Assembly: GCA_021234155.1 (NCBI GenBank)
Contig: JAJEKV010000028.1
Location: forward strand, 13,348,134 to 13,412,133
Origin: Isoetes taiwanensis
Lineage: Eukaryota; Streptophyta; Lycopodiopsida; Isoetales; Isoetaceae
Reading direction: 5' to 3'
Length of the DNA stretch: 64,000 bases
Position numbers and translations under genes: made by a program. The notes below the pieces were generated by a model. It had not been told where the DNA came from, ran no database searches, and saw nothing but the letters and a program-made list of their open reading frames with translations. Positions 32,373 to 43,257 of the stretch are shown here, in pieces (position 1 is the first letter of the stretch; each line of letters opens with the position of its first letter).

Positions 32373-34561
32373 ATGATGTCGTCCTCCATGAACCCTATTA
32401 GTCACACTCGGTCGACCTCTGTGGACATTGATGCAAATGATGATGGTGGCGCACCGAGGGCCACCATCAGTGTACTCGAAAAACGTATTGACCTGACGAC
32501 TCTAGATGGGACCAATATAGGTAATGGACAAAGTACGCAGAATGTGAACAAAGGACCTTTCACCCATTGGCAATCTTGTGCACGACGTATGAACTTAGCG
32601 ATACATCGAACTTACACGATGTGCAGATGGAATAAGAGATGCACGTACTGCAGAATATCATTGCTCAATGTTGAACAAGATGGATTTTGTTGTAACAATG
32701 AGAAGTGGTTATTGCCTACATTGCCACCTTTGCCGACAGCATTAAATACTTTATATAGTACACCTGGTTTTGATGTAGATGCAAGAAAAGTGAACAAGTT
32801 GTTCTGTTTCAGCGTATTTGGAGTTGATGGTGGGTTTGTAAACCTAGATTTTCCTTCCTCTGTGACAATTACGGGTCGTACATATCATCGAGTACTTCCT
32901 ACTACGAATGTTGGAAATCCGTACATCTATTGTTCAAGCATGTCATCAGAGAGTACCATGTCAATGGATTGCAACCACCGGTTCAGTCCTTGATCAAATA
33001 AATCCATTTATTCAAAATCTGCGGATTTTGGGAAACATGCACATGCCGTCAGCATACATAACAATTAAAGGAGCTATTGCAAGTGATGAAATTGTGGCCA
33101 TCGCCGAGGTTAATAACATGGCTAACATTAGCCCTCGGTCGCCGGTTTTTGGGTGCGAAATCAATGGGAGCCGACATTTATGAATATCCTCAATCCTATG
33201 TATGAGCCACTTCAATACCCTCTGTTCTACTGCATGGAACATTGGGTTGGGGACCTGCAAATGAATACAATTTCACACAGTTGCAATGGTATAGGACGAG
33301 ATTATTGCATGAGGACCGTTTCCTACAACTAGGTCGATTATGTGGAGAGTACCTAGTCGACATGTACTCGAGGGTGGAAGATGCCAGATTGAATTACTTC
33401 AAGACACCAGTGTTTCGAAGCAGAAGGGTGCAGTATGATGAGGATTACTCTGAGCGTGAGAACAATGACCAGAATGCAATCATAGTATCCTCATCATTTT
33501 TGGGTTGCAAAAGATAGTGTTCAGTGCAAGCAGCAGATGCATTGGCACTTTCAAGGGTAAAAGGTCATCCAACTTTGTTCATCACAATGAAGACAAATAC
33601 AGATTGACCTGAGATACGAACTGCACTTAGGCCAGGACAGACCGCATGTGATTCTCCTATGATTGTTGTTCGTTGTTTTCACAGTAGATTATACCGATTG
33701 AAGGAGTTGCTTCGTAAATTCTTCCAGAATGTATCATACATGATGCATGTGATAGAATTTCAAAAACGAGGATTACCGCATGCACACCTTGTGTTGCATA
33801 CAAAGCCTGAAATACCAATGGAGTGCATTGATGACATTATTTCTACCGAGTTGCCAGAAGATCCTGTCCTTCGAGGACAAGTTCAAAAGTTCATGATACA
33901 TAAACATACGGCAAGATGTTCTCCAAACAACAGTCTGTGTTGCTATAATTTTTCGAAGCCTCTGAACCCCACAACATATATCGATTCGAGAGGTTATATA
34001 CAATATAGAAGAAGAAGTGTGGAAGACATGTGGGTAGTTCCATACAACACGTTCTTGCTTCATGAGTTAGATTGTCATATCACGGTAGACGTTGCATCTA
34101 CTGTGCATATCTTCTCTTATCTCTATGGTTACATATACAAGGGATTTGATACTGTCAATTTTCATGTAACTGAAGAAAGTCAATTTGTGGCTGAATCATT
34201 GTCAACGGATAATCGAGAGATACAGCATGCCTTGCAACATTCGTCAACAAATTTCGATGGCACAAGGCATTCATTTGCTATGTCTCGACGTCCTGCTAGA
34301 GTTCTTGAGAGGTCATAATTGCCTTCTCATCCTGAACAACTCGACTCCATTGCTTGCTCTATGAGCTTCAAAGATTTATTTGGATGCAGTCAAAGAGGTA
34401 TCATCCTTGATCCCTGCCTGGATGACATAGCAAAGGGTCGAGAGACAGATTCCCCTGGCGAGTACCGTGTTGCTATCCATCTTGTTTGGGTTCCAGAGCG
34501 CGACGCTATGAGCTTGATAATATCACCAATGCCTGTAATTTATGAATCATGTATGCTATAA
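32373..34561 (+). pseudogene. Helitron Rep (Helitron_like_N) pseudogene
   Basis: Helitron Rep nicks and joins DNA during rolling-circle transposition. Across three frames the plus strand gives family blocks in order. GRTYHRVLPTT comes near 32875. After a frameshift, YPLFYCMEHWVGD and then QLQWYRTRLLHEDRFLQLGR (33240-33340) follow, with EYLVDMYSRVEDARL. Next comes ADALALSRVKGHPTLFITM (near 33530), and then VIEFQKRGLPHAHLVLHTKP (33750-33810), which contains the HUH metal-binding motif as HAH. YLYGYIYKGFD, the region of the catalytic tyrosines, lies near 34117-34150. At least two frameshifts and two stops inactivate it. The helicase half is absent: after 34320 only an 80-codon unassigned stretch remains. 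Confidence 0.88.
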
Positions 34562-34912
34562 GAGTATTATGCAGTTATTAAAGTATGCTATAAGAGTGAT
34601 ATGCACTTATTAAAGTGTGCTATACAAGTATTATGGACTTATTAAAGATGTAAGCATTTATAAGCGATATAAGATATAGTAATGTACAAAATCTCATTTA
34701 TTAAGATGAATGTGCTATGTCCTTCCACATATCTACAATGTATTTTGGAATTTGCACAGTTTTCGGCCTCTTGCCATTGGCATCCCAAGCATAATGAATA
34801 GCATTTAACTTTTCATACCTTGAAGGATCGGCAGGATTAGGCCGCCAATGCTTAGTTAAGCAGCTAAATATAGCCATAATTTGTAGATTCTAGAATAAGA
34901 ACAACATTCTCT
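34562..34912. other. AT-rich spacer between two transposon genes
   Basis: Contains AAGAGTATTATGCAGTTATT-type doublets (34560-34645). No gene seen. Confidence 0.5.
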
Positions 34913-36172
34913 TTATAATTCTAACCAAGTGGCAGTGTTGTCATCTCCAGGTCTGACTAGAACAAACATACCCTTGAAAACATGTATGCGAGGATCAAAC
35001 TCTTCAAGAGGCATCATTGGACGCCCATCTGAAGGGCCACAATAAGAAGGTAAAGGCCGCGTGACCAAGGTAGCTCCATCGATCTGGAGCAAATGGAACT
35101 TTTTTTGGAGGACCTTGTCTTGTTTGTGGCCAAAATGCATCATTTTGAGGATGCCATGAAATAACATCCTCCAATGAGATAAGAAGCTGGCTCCAATACT
35201 CAATACTTGCTGTGTCCTGCCTTGCAAACAAGCTACCTTCTTGATTCTTACATATGTTCTTCCATAAGGAGATGTACTATCCTTCAAACTAGGGAGATCT
35301 TTCAATGTTGTTCTAGGAGGATGTGGCACACCAATTGGCAACATTGCATGTTCATCCTCTTCCACATTCTAACTCCTGGAGAATCTGATGGCAGGCACTC
35401 TTTATGTGTAAGACGCATTCTGTATTGCATAACGGGCCAATCTCCTACCATCTTAAATTTGAAGATCAATGGTTTAGTATGACCAACCAGACATTGTCCC
35501 TTATCAGGGATGAATCCCTTCACGAAAGACTTCCAATCTGGGACAGTATGGAATTGGAGATTTTGCATTGCACTTATTGAACGAGTAAAGTAGCTTTGGT
35601 AGTGTCAAAGCATTTGATGAACTCAATAAGATTGAAAAATTCCCAAATAAAGCATCAATATCATCATAGGTATGGCCGAGCATCATAAAGCCCATCTGGA
35701 TCTCATCAAAGACCTTAAGCCAAGTCAAATAAGATAAGTACGAAAATACATATCTATTTTTGTTTTGGCCTGATGTATTATCAAGTTGCAAATAGAGATT
35801 TCTGGAAAGAGGGTTAAATACCCCTGGATTGTAGTTGATGTCTTTGGCAATAATTATGCTGTAGAAACCAGTTTGTTCTTTAATGGATTAATGTCTTTGA
35901 CTTCTTGCATCAATTGGCAATCTGTAGGCTTACTTCTACATAAGTCACCTATTCTATTCTTGTACCAATTCCAAGTTATGCGATATGCTAGAAAGTGAAC
36001 CAATGTGGAAATATGAGTCATCTTTCCATAAATCAAGTGAAAAATGACTATAGGCACGATCACCATGCGCATGAGTCAAAGCTCCTGTCAAACTGCTCTT
36101 CAAGCGATCATCTCTCCATACAGATTTTGCTAGATGATGATTTCTAGGCCCTAATGTCTTGACATGATCCAT
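34913..36172 (-). pseudogene. DUF7869-type (probable transposon-derived) gene remnant
   Basis: Minus-strand translation over several frames gives FSLDLWKDDSYFHIGS (36030), LQLDNTSGQNKNRYVFSYLS (35790-35730), VFDEIQMGFMMLGHTYDDID and ALFGNFS (35700-35640). Further on come ALTLPKLLYSF, DWKSFVKGFI (near 35540), FKFKMVGDWPVMQYRM and SYCGPSDGRPMMPLEEFDPR (35040). The LDN-x-GQNKN and GHT-x-DDIDALFG blocks are hallmarks, from memory, of plant proteins labelled DUF7869. These are generally repeat-encoded and may have an RNase-H-like DDE fold; that fold is inference. Frameshifts near 35800 and 35560 and stops show decay. It is convergent with the Helitron gene. Confidence 0.7.
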
Positions 36173-38250
36173 CTTATCATGTATTATACATAGATGATTT
36201 TAAGGAGATCGTTGCGACAATGCTCTCTAATGCCAGTACTGGTGAACATTTTGGTGAAGCCTATTAAAAGGCATTATATCTACATTTGCATTAATATCCA
36301 GTATGCTAATCTTTTGTAGAAATTCTATCTTTAAGCAAGGTTATTACCTTGAAGCAAACGACGCAACTACGCCATTTGCTTAGTGACCATATTAAAGCAA
36401 ACGACGCATATTGAAGCAAACAACACATATAATTTCCCTACGTTTATTTCTAAGGCTGATTTTCCATGCTTTTTCTTCTAGTTTCTTAGTAAATGGTGCC
36501 ATATTTTTCTTCTCAGCAATCAATACCATGCCATGTCATCCCAAATGTAGCGGTTTTTTAAGGAATCATGGCGGCTTTTTCATTAAATAGTGCCATTTTA
36601 ATTGCTAAAAATGTGAGAAAACAGGGAAGAAACTAATTTCGATACAAATTGGAATCACGAAATTTCCATATTTAATGAAATTGTGCTTTAATGAGGCAAT
36701 TCTTCAAAAATCTCGATTTTGGATTTTTCAAGTCTCGAAGTTGCAGCTTATGTTGCTAGGATCTCAGTATCACTGTTAGACTATGGAACGCGGAGTTTCC
36801 AAAGCAAAATTATGTCTGCAATTTGCTTCATGCTTAGTTCTGTGTGTCGCCGTTTCTACCCAATTTTCTCACAGCAATCTTTTGGTGTCAGGAGGCTTCT
36901 CGACACTAGGCGCTTCACCGATTATTCTAAGACAACTGTAACAAGTTTGTCTTCACTGTAAGTTCTCTATGCATTGATCATGTTAGCAAGATTATTCGAC
37001 ATTTTTTATTGCTCATCTCTTTAGGCATAGTGGACTTCCCTCCTTAATTAGCTTAGACATTAATTCATATATTTATGCAAGTTTTCTATTTCAATTTATC
37101 ATCTAGCATAGGTGCATATTGTTGATTGACATCTTGTGTGGTGGCTTTCAATTGGACTAGCATGTAGTCCCATGTTGCACTCCTGAGTATAATGGTGATC
37201 ATTTGATGAGCAAGGTGGAGGTGCCACGGTCGTGTATTCGAGTTGATAAGCACATTATTTAAATTTTGGTTATGTTCTTTCTTCATGTTTCTCATATTTT
37301 CCTAGAACTTTTGCACCCCCTCCCCCTCTTTGTGAAGAGTGTTGAATAATTAGATCATATCGCTTAATGTTTGATTTCTGTAGTCACATTTTTTGAGTTT
37401 CTAAGCACGAGATTGTTTAGTGAGATTACACATCGTGATGGGTTTACCACTTCATGGTAGCATCAAGTTGTGTGTTCATCATGGGCAAATGCTTTGACCT
37501 GTATTCCATTACATGAATGTGTATGTATTATGTTGAATGCATATGCATTATATTTGCTTAAGATACATGCATTGCCTGCCAATTGTATATCGTGTATGAT
37601 GGATGCATTACCTTATCCTTATATATGTCCATTTTAAGTCAAAATAATTATTTTGTAAAAGCTATATTCACCACACTATCTCAAGTATGTTCCCCTATAT
37701 TTTCACCACATTATCTTCAGGTATGTTCCACTTAGCTCAAATAGTTGAGGTTATGATGCATTACCTTGTAACTCATATCATTGGTTTTATGAAAGCTTGT
37801 GGCAGTATACATTGGGCCCGTTTGCATCCTCTAGCTTAAAAACTTGGCATCTTTGTGCATTAATCTTGTTCATGAACTTCATGTGTTGTCTGAAGGTTTT
37901 TTGGTTGAGGATTTTTTGCCATAGGGTCCACAACTTTGGTTTGCACTAGGTTGCATAACAGCTTTGTATCATGTGGCATACATTTGCTGCAGTTTCTGCT
38001 ATGAGGTTCCATTGATCACGTTTTCCCATGTATTTTAGCTAGTTCTAGTTTCTCCTTAGCCTTTTTCTTTTCCCTTGTTCCATGCCATGTCAAGTCTTTG
38101 AGCTCGGATTGCTCCTAGATGTTGGTCCATTATGGCTAGATTTCTATTAATTCTTTCCATTAGCTTTAGATAGTCTACAAACTTTACCATCATCTTCCAT
38201 TTGATCTATTTGTATCATTAGTTCATATATCTTGGTTGTTCTATTTTCTG
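36173..38250. other. 2 kb without a supported gene
   Basis: AT-rich DNA. An ORF at 36719-36961 (SLEVAAYVARISVSLLDYGT) has no recognisable domain and is probably chance. Confidence 0.45.
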
Positions 38251-38254
38251 CATT

Positions 38255-39020
38255 GTTGGAAAGAGCGCCCGTTGGGCTGTGCAACCAGAGCACTGCCTGA
38301 TGCTTGCCAGTTCTGATCCTGAGCTTTTGCAACAATATCTCATTGGTCGTTTTTCTCAAAAGATATGGGACGCAGTTACTTTGGCCCAAGTGAAAACTGG
38401 TCATTATCATGCACACATAAATCCCACCTTGGTACCAGGGCCCCAAGCTTATTTGCTTGCTTCATTGTCCAGGAACAAGCTTGTAGCTATTGCATCAATT
38501 CGCATGGGGTCCCATAGGCTACGGATTGAGACAGGTAGATGGGAGCGGCCGCAATTGCCGCGAGAAGCGAGACTATGTGCCTGTTGCCAGTTACAGGTTA
38601 TTGAAGATGAAAGCCATACTCTTCTGAGTTGCCCTGCTTTTGAGATAGTCCGGAATCATTTTTTGACCCTAGCATTCCATTCCACGCTTCCACAACTTCT
38701 CAGAGCACCATCTGTGCATGACTTGGCATTATATATACTTGAGGTTCTAGATAAACGTCTGCAATTACTGAGCTCTCAGTAGTCATTATCTCCGCTTGTC
38801 TAGTATCATCATTACTGCAAAGGTTTTTCCCTTGAAAACCTTTCGAGGCAGGGGTTTTTTAATCCTAGTAGTAATGATTGTACTAGCCCATTGTATGGGT
38901 CCCATGACCTATTGGTCTCTGTGGACGTTAAAAAAACTATTCTATTCTATTCTATTCTATTCTATTCTATTATATTCTATTCTATTCTATTCTATTCTAT
39001 TCTATTCTATTCTATTCCTT
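38255..39020 (+). mobile_element. TTCTA-family LINE copy A: end of ORF2 plus 3' UTR
   Basis: An open frame to the stop at 38,780 encodes the C-terminus of a LINE polyprotein. It runs AYLLASLSRNKLVAIASIRM, HRLRIETGRW, and then a Cys/His motif CACCQLQVIEDESHTLLSCP, which resembles the zinc-knuckle-like ends of LINE ORF2 proteins. A short 3' UTR follows with the hairpin module, GGGTCCCATGACCTATTGG and about 15 TTCTA repeats (38938-39015). The open frame suggests a relatively young copy. The 5' part with the reverse transcriptase is missing. Confidence 0.85.
38808..38878 (+). other. conserved hairpin module (LINE copy A)
   Basis: Outer arms ATCATTACTGC / GTAGTAATGAT pair over 11 positions with one G-T. 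Inside lie GGTTTTTCCCTTGAAAACC and GAGGCAGGGGTTTTTTAATCC in two pieces. Confidence 0.85.
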
Positions 39021-39112
39021 AGGGTTGGTTGCCTCCTCATATTTTTGGCATCTTTGCTGCTCTCTTTTTGTTTGGGTCCCAAGGCCAATTCTATTCTATT
39101 CTATTCTTAATA
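39021..39112 (+). mobile_element. second, fragmentary LINE tail
   Basis: TTTGCTGCTCTCTTTTTGTT, GGGTCCCAAGGCCAATTC and three more TTCTA repeats follow the first tail. This is another 3' end fused behind copy A, with the hairpin part deleted. Confidence 0.7.
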
Positions 39113-41340
39113 CATTTTATCTTTATGATTGTGTCACATTGAGCCTGTTTCGAGTCCATTCTTGAAGGTGCTTTGTTGCTAGTCCTCGGCCGACAAGGTA
39201 TTGTGTCACATGGATCTATTTAATTTTCTGGTGAAATTTTCCATTTGCTCCATGTTCACCATATTTCTCCTTTTTGCCCTTTTCGTTTTAGATTGATATA
39301 TAGCATTTTTTGATGTTATGGTTTGGGTTGCTTTATATTTCCATCAACTTAGTTGGTTATGTTAGTTCCCATGGTTGGATACAACATTTGCTGCATTTTG
39401 GCATGTTTGTCCAGGTTGTTCTCTTGTTCTGCAGTGATGTTTTCTGGCCCCCTTCATGGGCTAGGGATTTGACATTGTGTTCTTTGTTGGCCGTTATTTT
39501 TTGTTGTCACGTTTTTCCTTCCCTTTGACCTTTCATTTCTCAACTACCCCTTTGCTCCAATCATTCTGTGTGTTCGCCGGGCTTTGTTGCTTCAGTGATT
39601 TCATTTGATATTATGGTTCTCAGGCGTTTTTGTATTTTGTTTATTTCATTATATTTTTGGGAAGGTGTTTTTTGGAAATTCGTCTATTCAATTTTTCTGT
39701 TTGTCTCCTTTGGAATTTTGACATGTGGTTAATGATTGTGGCATATTTTAAAGAGGTATCATGTTATTTGGACAATATACCTTTATTGTTTTATTGTTAG
39801 AGGAGATGGAAAATTGTGAGCTTTTGGAAAGGTGTAAAATGAGACTTGAAATTGGCAATGCACTAAACAGTTATGACTTATATTACGTTGAATACTATAT
39901 ATTTTGTTCCTTAATGTATATAAGTTATTTCTTGTGATGTTCTTTTAGACAAGTTATGATGCGAACTTTCACATCAAGAATCTTCATTACTTCGTTTCGA
40001 AATTATGCATTCTGCAATTTTTAATGCAAATTATAGCTTATCAAAATTTTACAAATCTTCGTCTTTAGGAATCCTTGGACAAATCCTTGGACACAATGCT
40101 CATGACTTAGCAAATTTCAAACAACAGGTATCCTTTAAATCACAAACACACAACTATCGACTAATGCGCTAATATTACTTTACATTACCTTGAAGAGTGC
40201 TGATCAAAGAATATACGAAGAAATTTAAAAAAACCAATAGGAGTTCTTAAAGTATTTCGTCTTAGTTTAGTCCAAACAATATATAACAATGAAAAGAGAC
40301 ATGGGATTTCCATCCAAAAGATCACTATAATAGAGAGCAGAATCTACATTTCTCATTCAACAAATACAACACGTTAAATCACATTGATGAAGTACAAACC
40401 CTATTATGTTGCTCAATTAAATTGAATACATTGTTTATAAATTAATTTATGTGAAATGAAAGCTTTGTACGATCTAACAACTAATGCCATTATATTCATT
40501 GTATTAAATGTGCCCGATATTTATTGTGCCTAGGTCATTATGCAATTGAACAAGTTACAAATCTAACTATTACTGATTCCATATGCTAAACAATTAATCA
40601 AACTCACAAATCATCAATATGGAACCACAAAGCTCAACAAGTAGAAACCCTTCGCAAAATAATCAACCAAAAGCCACATTCAAGCATCTCCACTCAACCA
40701 ATATCCACAGCACAATGCTAAAACCACATTTGGGCATCTAACTAGAACACTATGCTAGGCTAGCCACATCTGGGCATCTGCACTAAGATACAACACATCT
40801 ATAACCTATGCCTTAGTTCAAATACATCTTATAATATATACACTATCACAAAGTGCAGTTCACATTCTATGGTTATTCTGAACCCTCGAATTTGACCAAT
40901 TATTCTTAACATTTACAAAGAAGGTTAACTACCCCAAGTAAATACACGTAACAAGGGCTCGAATATGGACACGCATAACAATAACAATTTTTGTATATTT
41001 AAATTTTAAAATAAATATTTTCAATTCCTCAACCTATTATATGCACATATATTTTTTGTGAACAACATGAATCCTATTTGGCATCGTTGAAACATGGCCT
41101 TTGTAAAATACAATTCATATTTTATAACTTTTGAACTTAATGCCTGACAAAAAGCTTAGCAATGCTAGGCACTTTTTCTAGTAGGTACTATGCCACCGAA
41201 ACCAAAGCATATTAATTTGCGATTCTTAAGAGATCTAAAGGCATTTTTGCGATTGATTAACTTAAAACTCTCCTTGTAAACGCATGCTGCAAGCTATCTG
41301 GAGCACAAGAGAATGTATTTTTCCTTAAATTAATGAAATG
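39113..41340. other. 2.2 kb AT-rich DNA, no gene
   Basis: No conserved coding region found. TTTGGGCATCT / TCTGGGCATCTGCAC-like doublets occur near 40,730-40,790. Confidence 0.5.
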
Positions 41341-41600
41341 GTGCTTTCAGGCAGATGGATTGGAGAACCACGCCAAGACAGTCTTTGTCCGTGCCATTGA
41401 GGATGAATGTCACACTCCATAGAGCTATCCGGTGTATGATCACATATGCTACACTGAGTTGGTCAGGCCCAACCATCATGTGATATTGAGTTTGGCTTCA
41501 ATGCTGCTGCTAAGATCATAGTCATGGATATGCGGGCTCAGCTATGTCCTCAGACACTGTCTTAACATGTACTACAGATTGTAAAGCATATTTTCCTCAA
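41341..41600 (+). mobile_element. degenerate TTCTA-family LINE ORF end
   Basis: A broken frame (CHTP-stop-SYPVYDHICYTELV) and GGATATGCGGGCTCAGCTAT followed by GTCCTCAGACACTG align with the Cys/His end of copies B and C (GATGCACGCACTCAGTTATG, TCCTCAAACATG). The 3' UTR is not recognisable. Confidence 0.55.
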
Positions 41601-42062
41601 CACTTCAATAGTAAAGCCCTCACTTTGTTCTTTTGATCAAATACGAGCTGTCATTTTGCCATGCATTGACTGTCAACACTAACTCAATGACACCATCGAC
41701 AAGGCACCTAGGTGTAAAGATTTCAGCGTGGACTGCGAGAACAGTATCAAATCAAGGCAAACATGCACTATGGTGTTTCTTCTACAACATATCCATAACA
41801 TTAGAATGTCAATGTTTCTTTATTAAATTGATGATCTCAATCTAAAGGTTGCTTCAATGACACATGTCCTTGAACCGACATTCTTTGCATCCAATAGATG
41901 CCCTCATTATTTCAAGAAGTGTTCACAATCACGTCAAGGCAAGTGGGCCTGCCTTCCGACAGTTTCTGCATCCATTCTAATCAAGAATGGCAAATCGCTA
42001 CCAAAAAACCTGTAGAATCCGGTTAGATTTGCCTTGACGTCGTAGAACAGGAAGGGTTCAGG
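41601..42062. other. unassigned sequence between LINE relic and palindrome
   Basis: A 70-codon frame (41633-41845) has no recognised similarity. The stretch CCTGTAGAATCCGGTTAGAT near 42010 is a diverged relative of one arm of the palindrome that follows (CCTGCAGAATCCGGTCG). Confidence 0.4.
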
Positions 42063-42139
42063 CATTCTTGCCAGCCCCCTGACCTGCAGAATCCGGTCGG
42101 CGCGACCGGATTCTGCAGGTCAGGGGGCTGGCAAGAATG
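42063..42139. repeat. 77-nt near-perfect palindrome (37-nt arms)
   Basis: Arms 42063-42099 and 42103-42139 are exact complements around the 3-nt loop GCG. The outer ends are CATTCTTGCCAGCCCCCTGA and its complement, so the arms begin with ATTCTTGCC, like the ends of elements epsilon and zeta (ATTCTTGCAC). This may be a minimal fold-back element of that kind. Confidence 0.9.
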
Positions 42140-43257
42140 ACCCCCCTCCCGTTCCACATTACATAATGAATGCGCACATTTGATGGTGGTGTTTATGAGA
42201 AGATTGTGCTTACGTGCTACGAATGAAGTTATAGCTTTGCTGCTAGTGTGATGTTACATCTTATTGAGAAAGTAAATTTTCTAGTATGGGCTCCTATGGG
42301 TCGGATTATAAAGTGGTCCTCTTTGTCCTCATCTATTGCTGGATCTATTGAAAAGAAAAAGAAAAAGACTAGCTAGACTAGACTAGCCAAACTAGATGGA
42401 TCAGCTGTATTAAGAACCTTTTAAATGTAATACCAAAATAAGATAAAACTGTAAAATGTTGTTCCAGGTTGCATAGTTCTTAAAAATGGATGGATACCTT
42501 CTAAGATTATCAAGAAATTTTATCCTAACAAACCAAGGGATAAGTTGTACGGCTACGATTGTGCCCAATATTTTCGAAACACCTTTACGAGATTATGAAA
42601 GCCGTTAGATGAGGACTTTACACGTCATGTCCACGTAATAAGAACTCGATGCCCATGCCAGGTGCCATGCATGCATATAGACCCACTTTTTATTTTTTAC
42701 GGCTGAGATTTTTCTGCTATTTCTTCTGGAATATCTAAACCGTCCATTCTCTGCCCCTGTATCTCATGCGCTCTCCATGTCTGCATTCATCCCAAGAGAG
42801 CTAACAGGGGTCGGCGCCGGAGCATCTTTGTTCCTCCCTTTCTTCCTTATTTTCTGTGTATTCTGTTTGAATATGAAGATTTAGCCCCCTGATTATTTAC
42901 CTAACTCATTTCGCAGCAGCATTTCTGCTGAAATTTATTCTTCTGATACCAGGGAAAGTTCTTTCCTTCTCCATTTTTTGGCAATTGTATCTGTTTTTTT
43001 GATATGGTATGCACATGAGAATACTTCTCACATGGGGAGCTTGAAGAACTTTACAGTTTCGCACAAAAAAAGGGTCCTTGTGTGAAGTCATTGATTAGGT
43101 TGAACAGATGTACTTGAGCCCATTAAGCTCTCTTATGGAAATTTGTTTACTCTTCCCTCCTTTGTGGATATGACACTTCTGCAGAAAGGTCTGTCCAACA
43201 ATTTTTGCATGGGACACAAAAACGTTTTAGCTTTGGGTAGCCAGATGTTGGAGCTTG
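42140..43257. promoter_or_regulatory. upstream region of the PUB62-like gene
   Basis: AT-rich and non-coding. The C/T-rich stretches near 42,760-42,860 and 42,960-43,000 would suit a plant 5' leader, possibly with an intron, but no TATA box or splice signal can be assigned with confidence. The in-frame stop TAG at 43,228 limits the ORF upstream. Confidence 0.35.
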
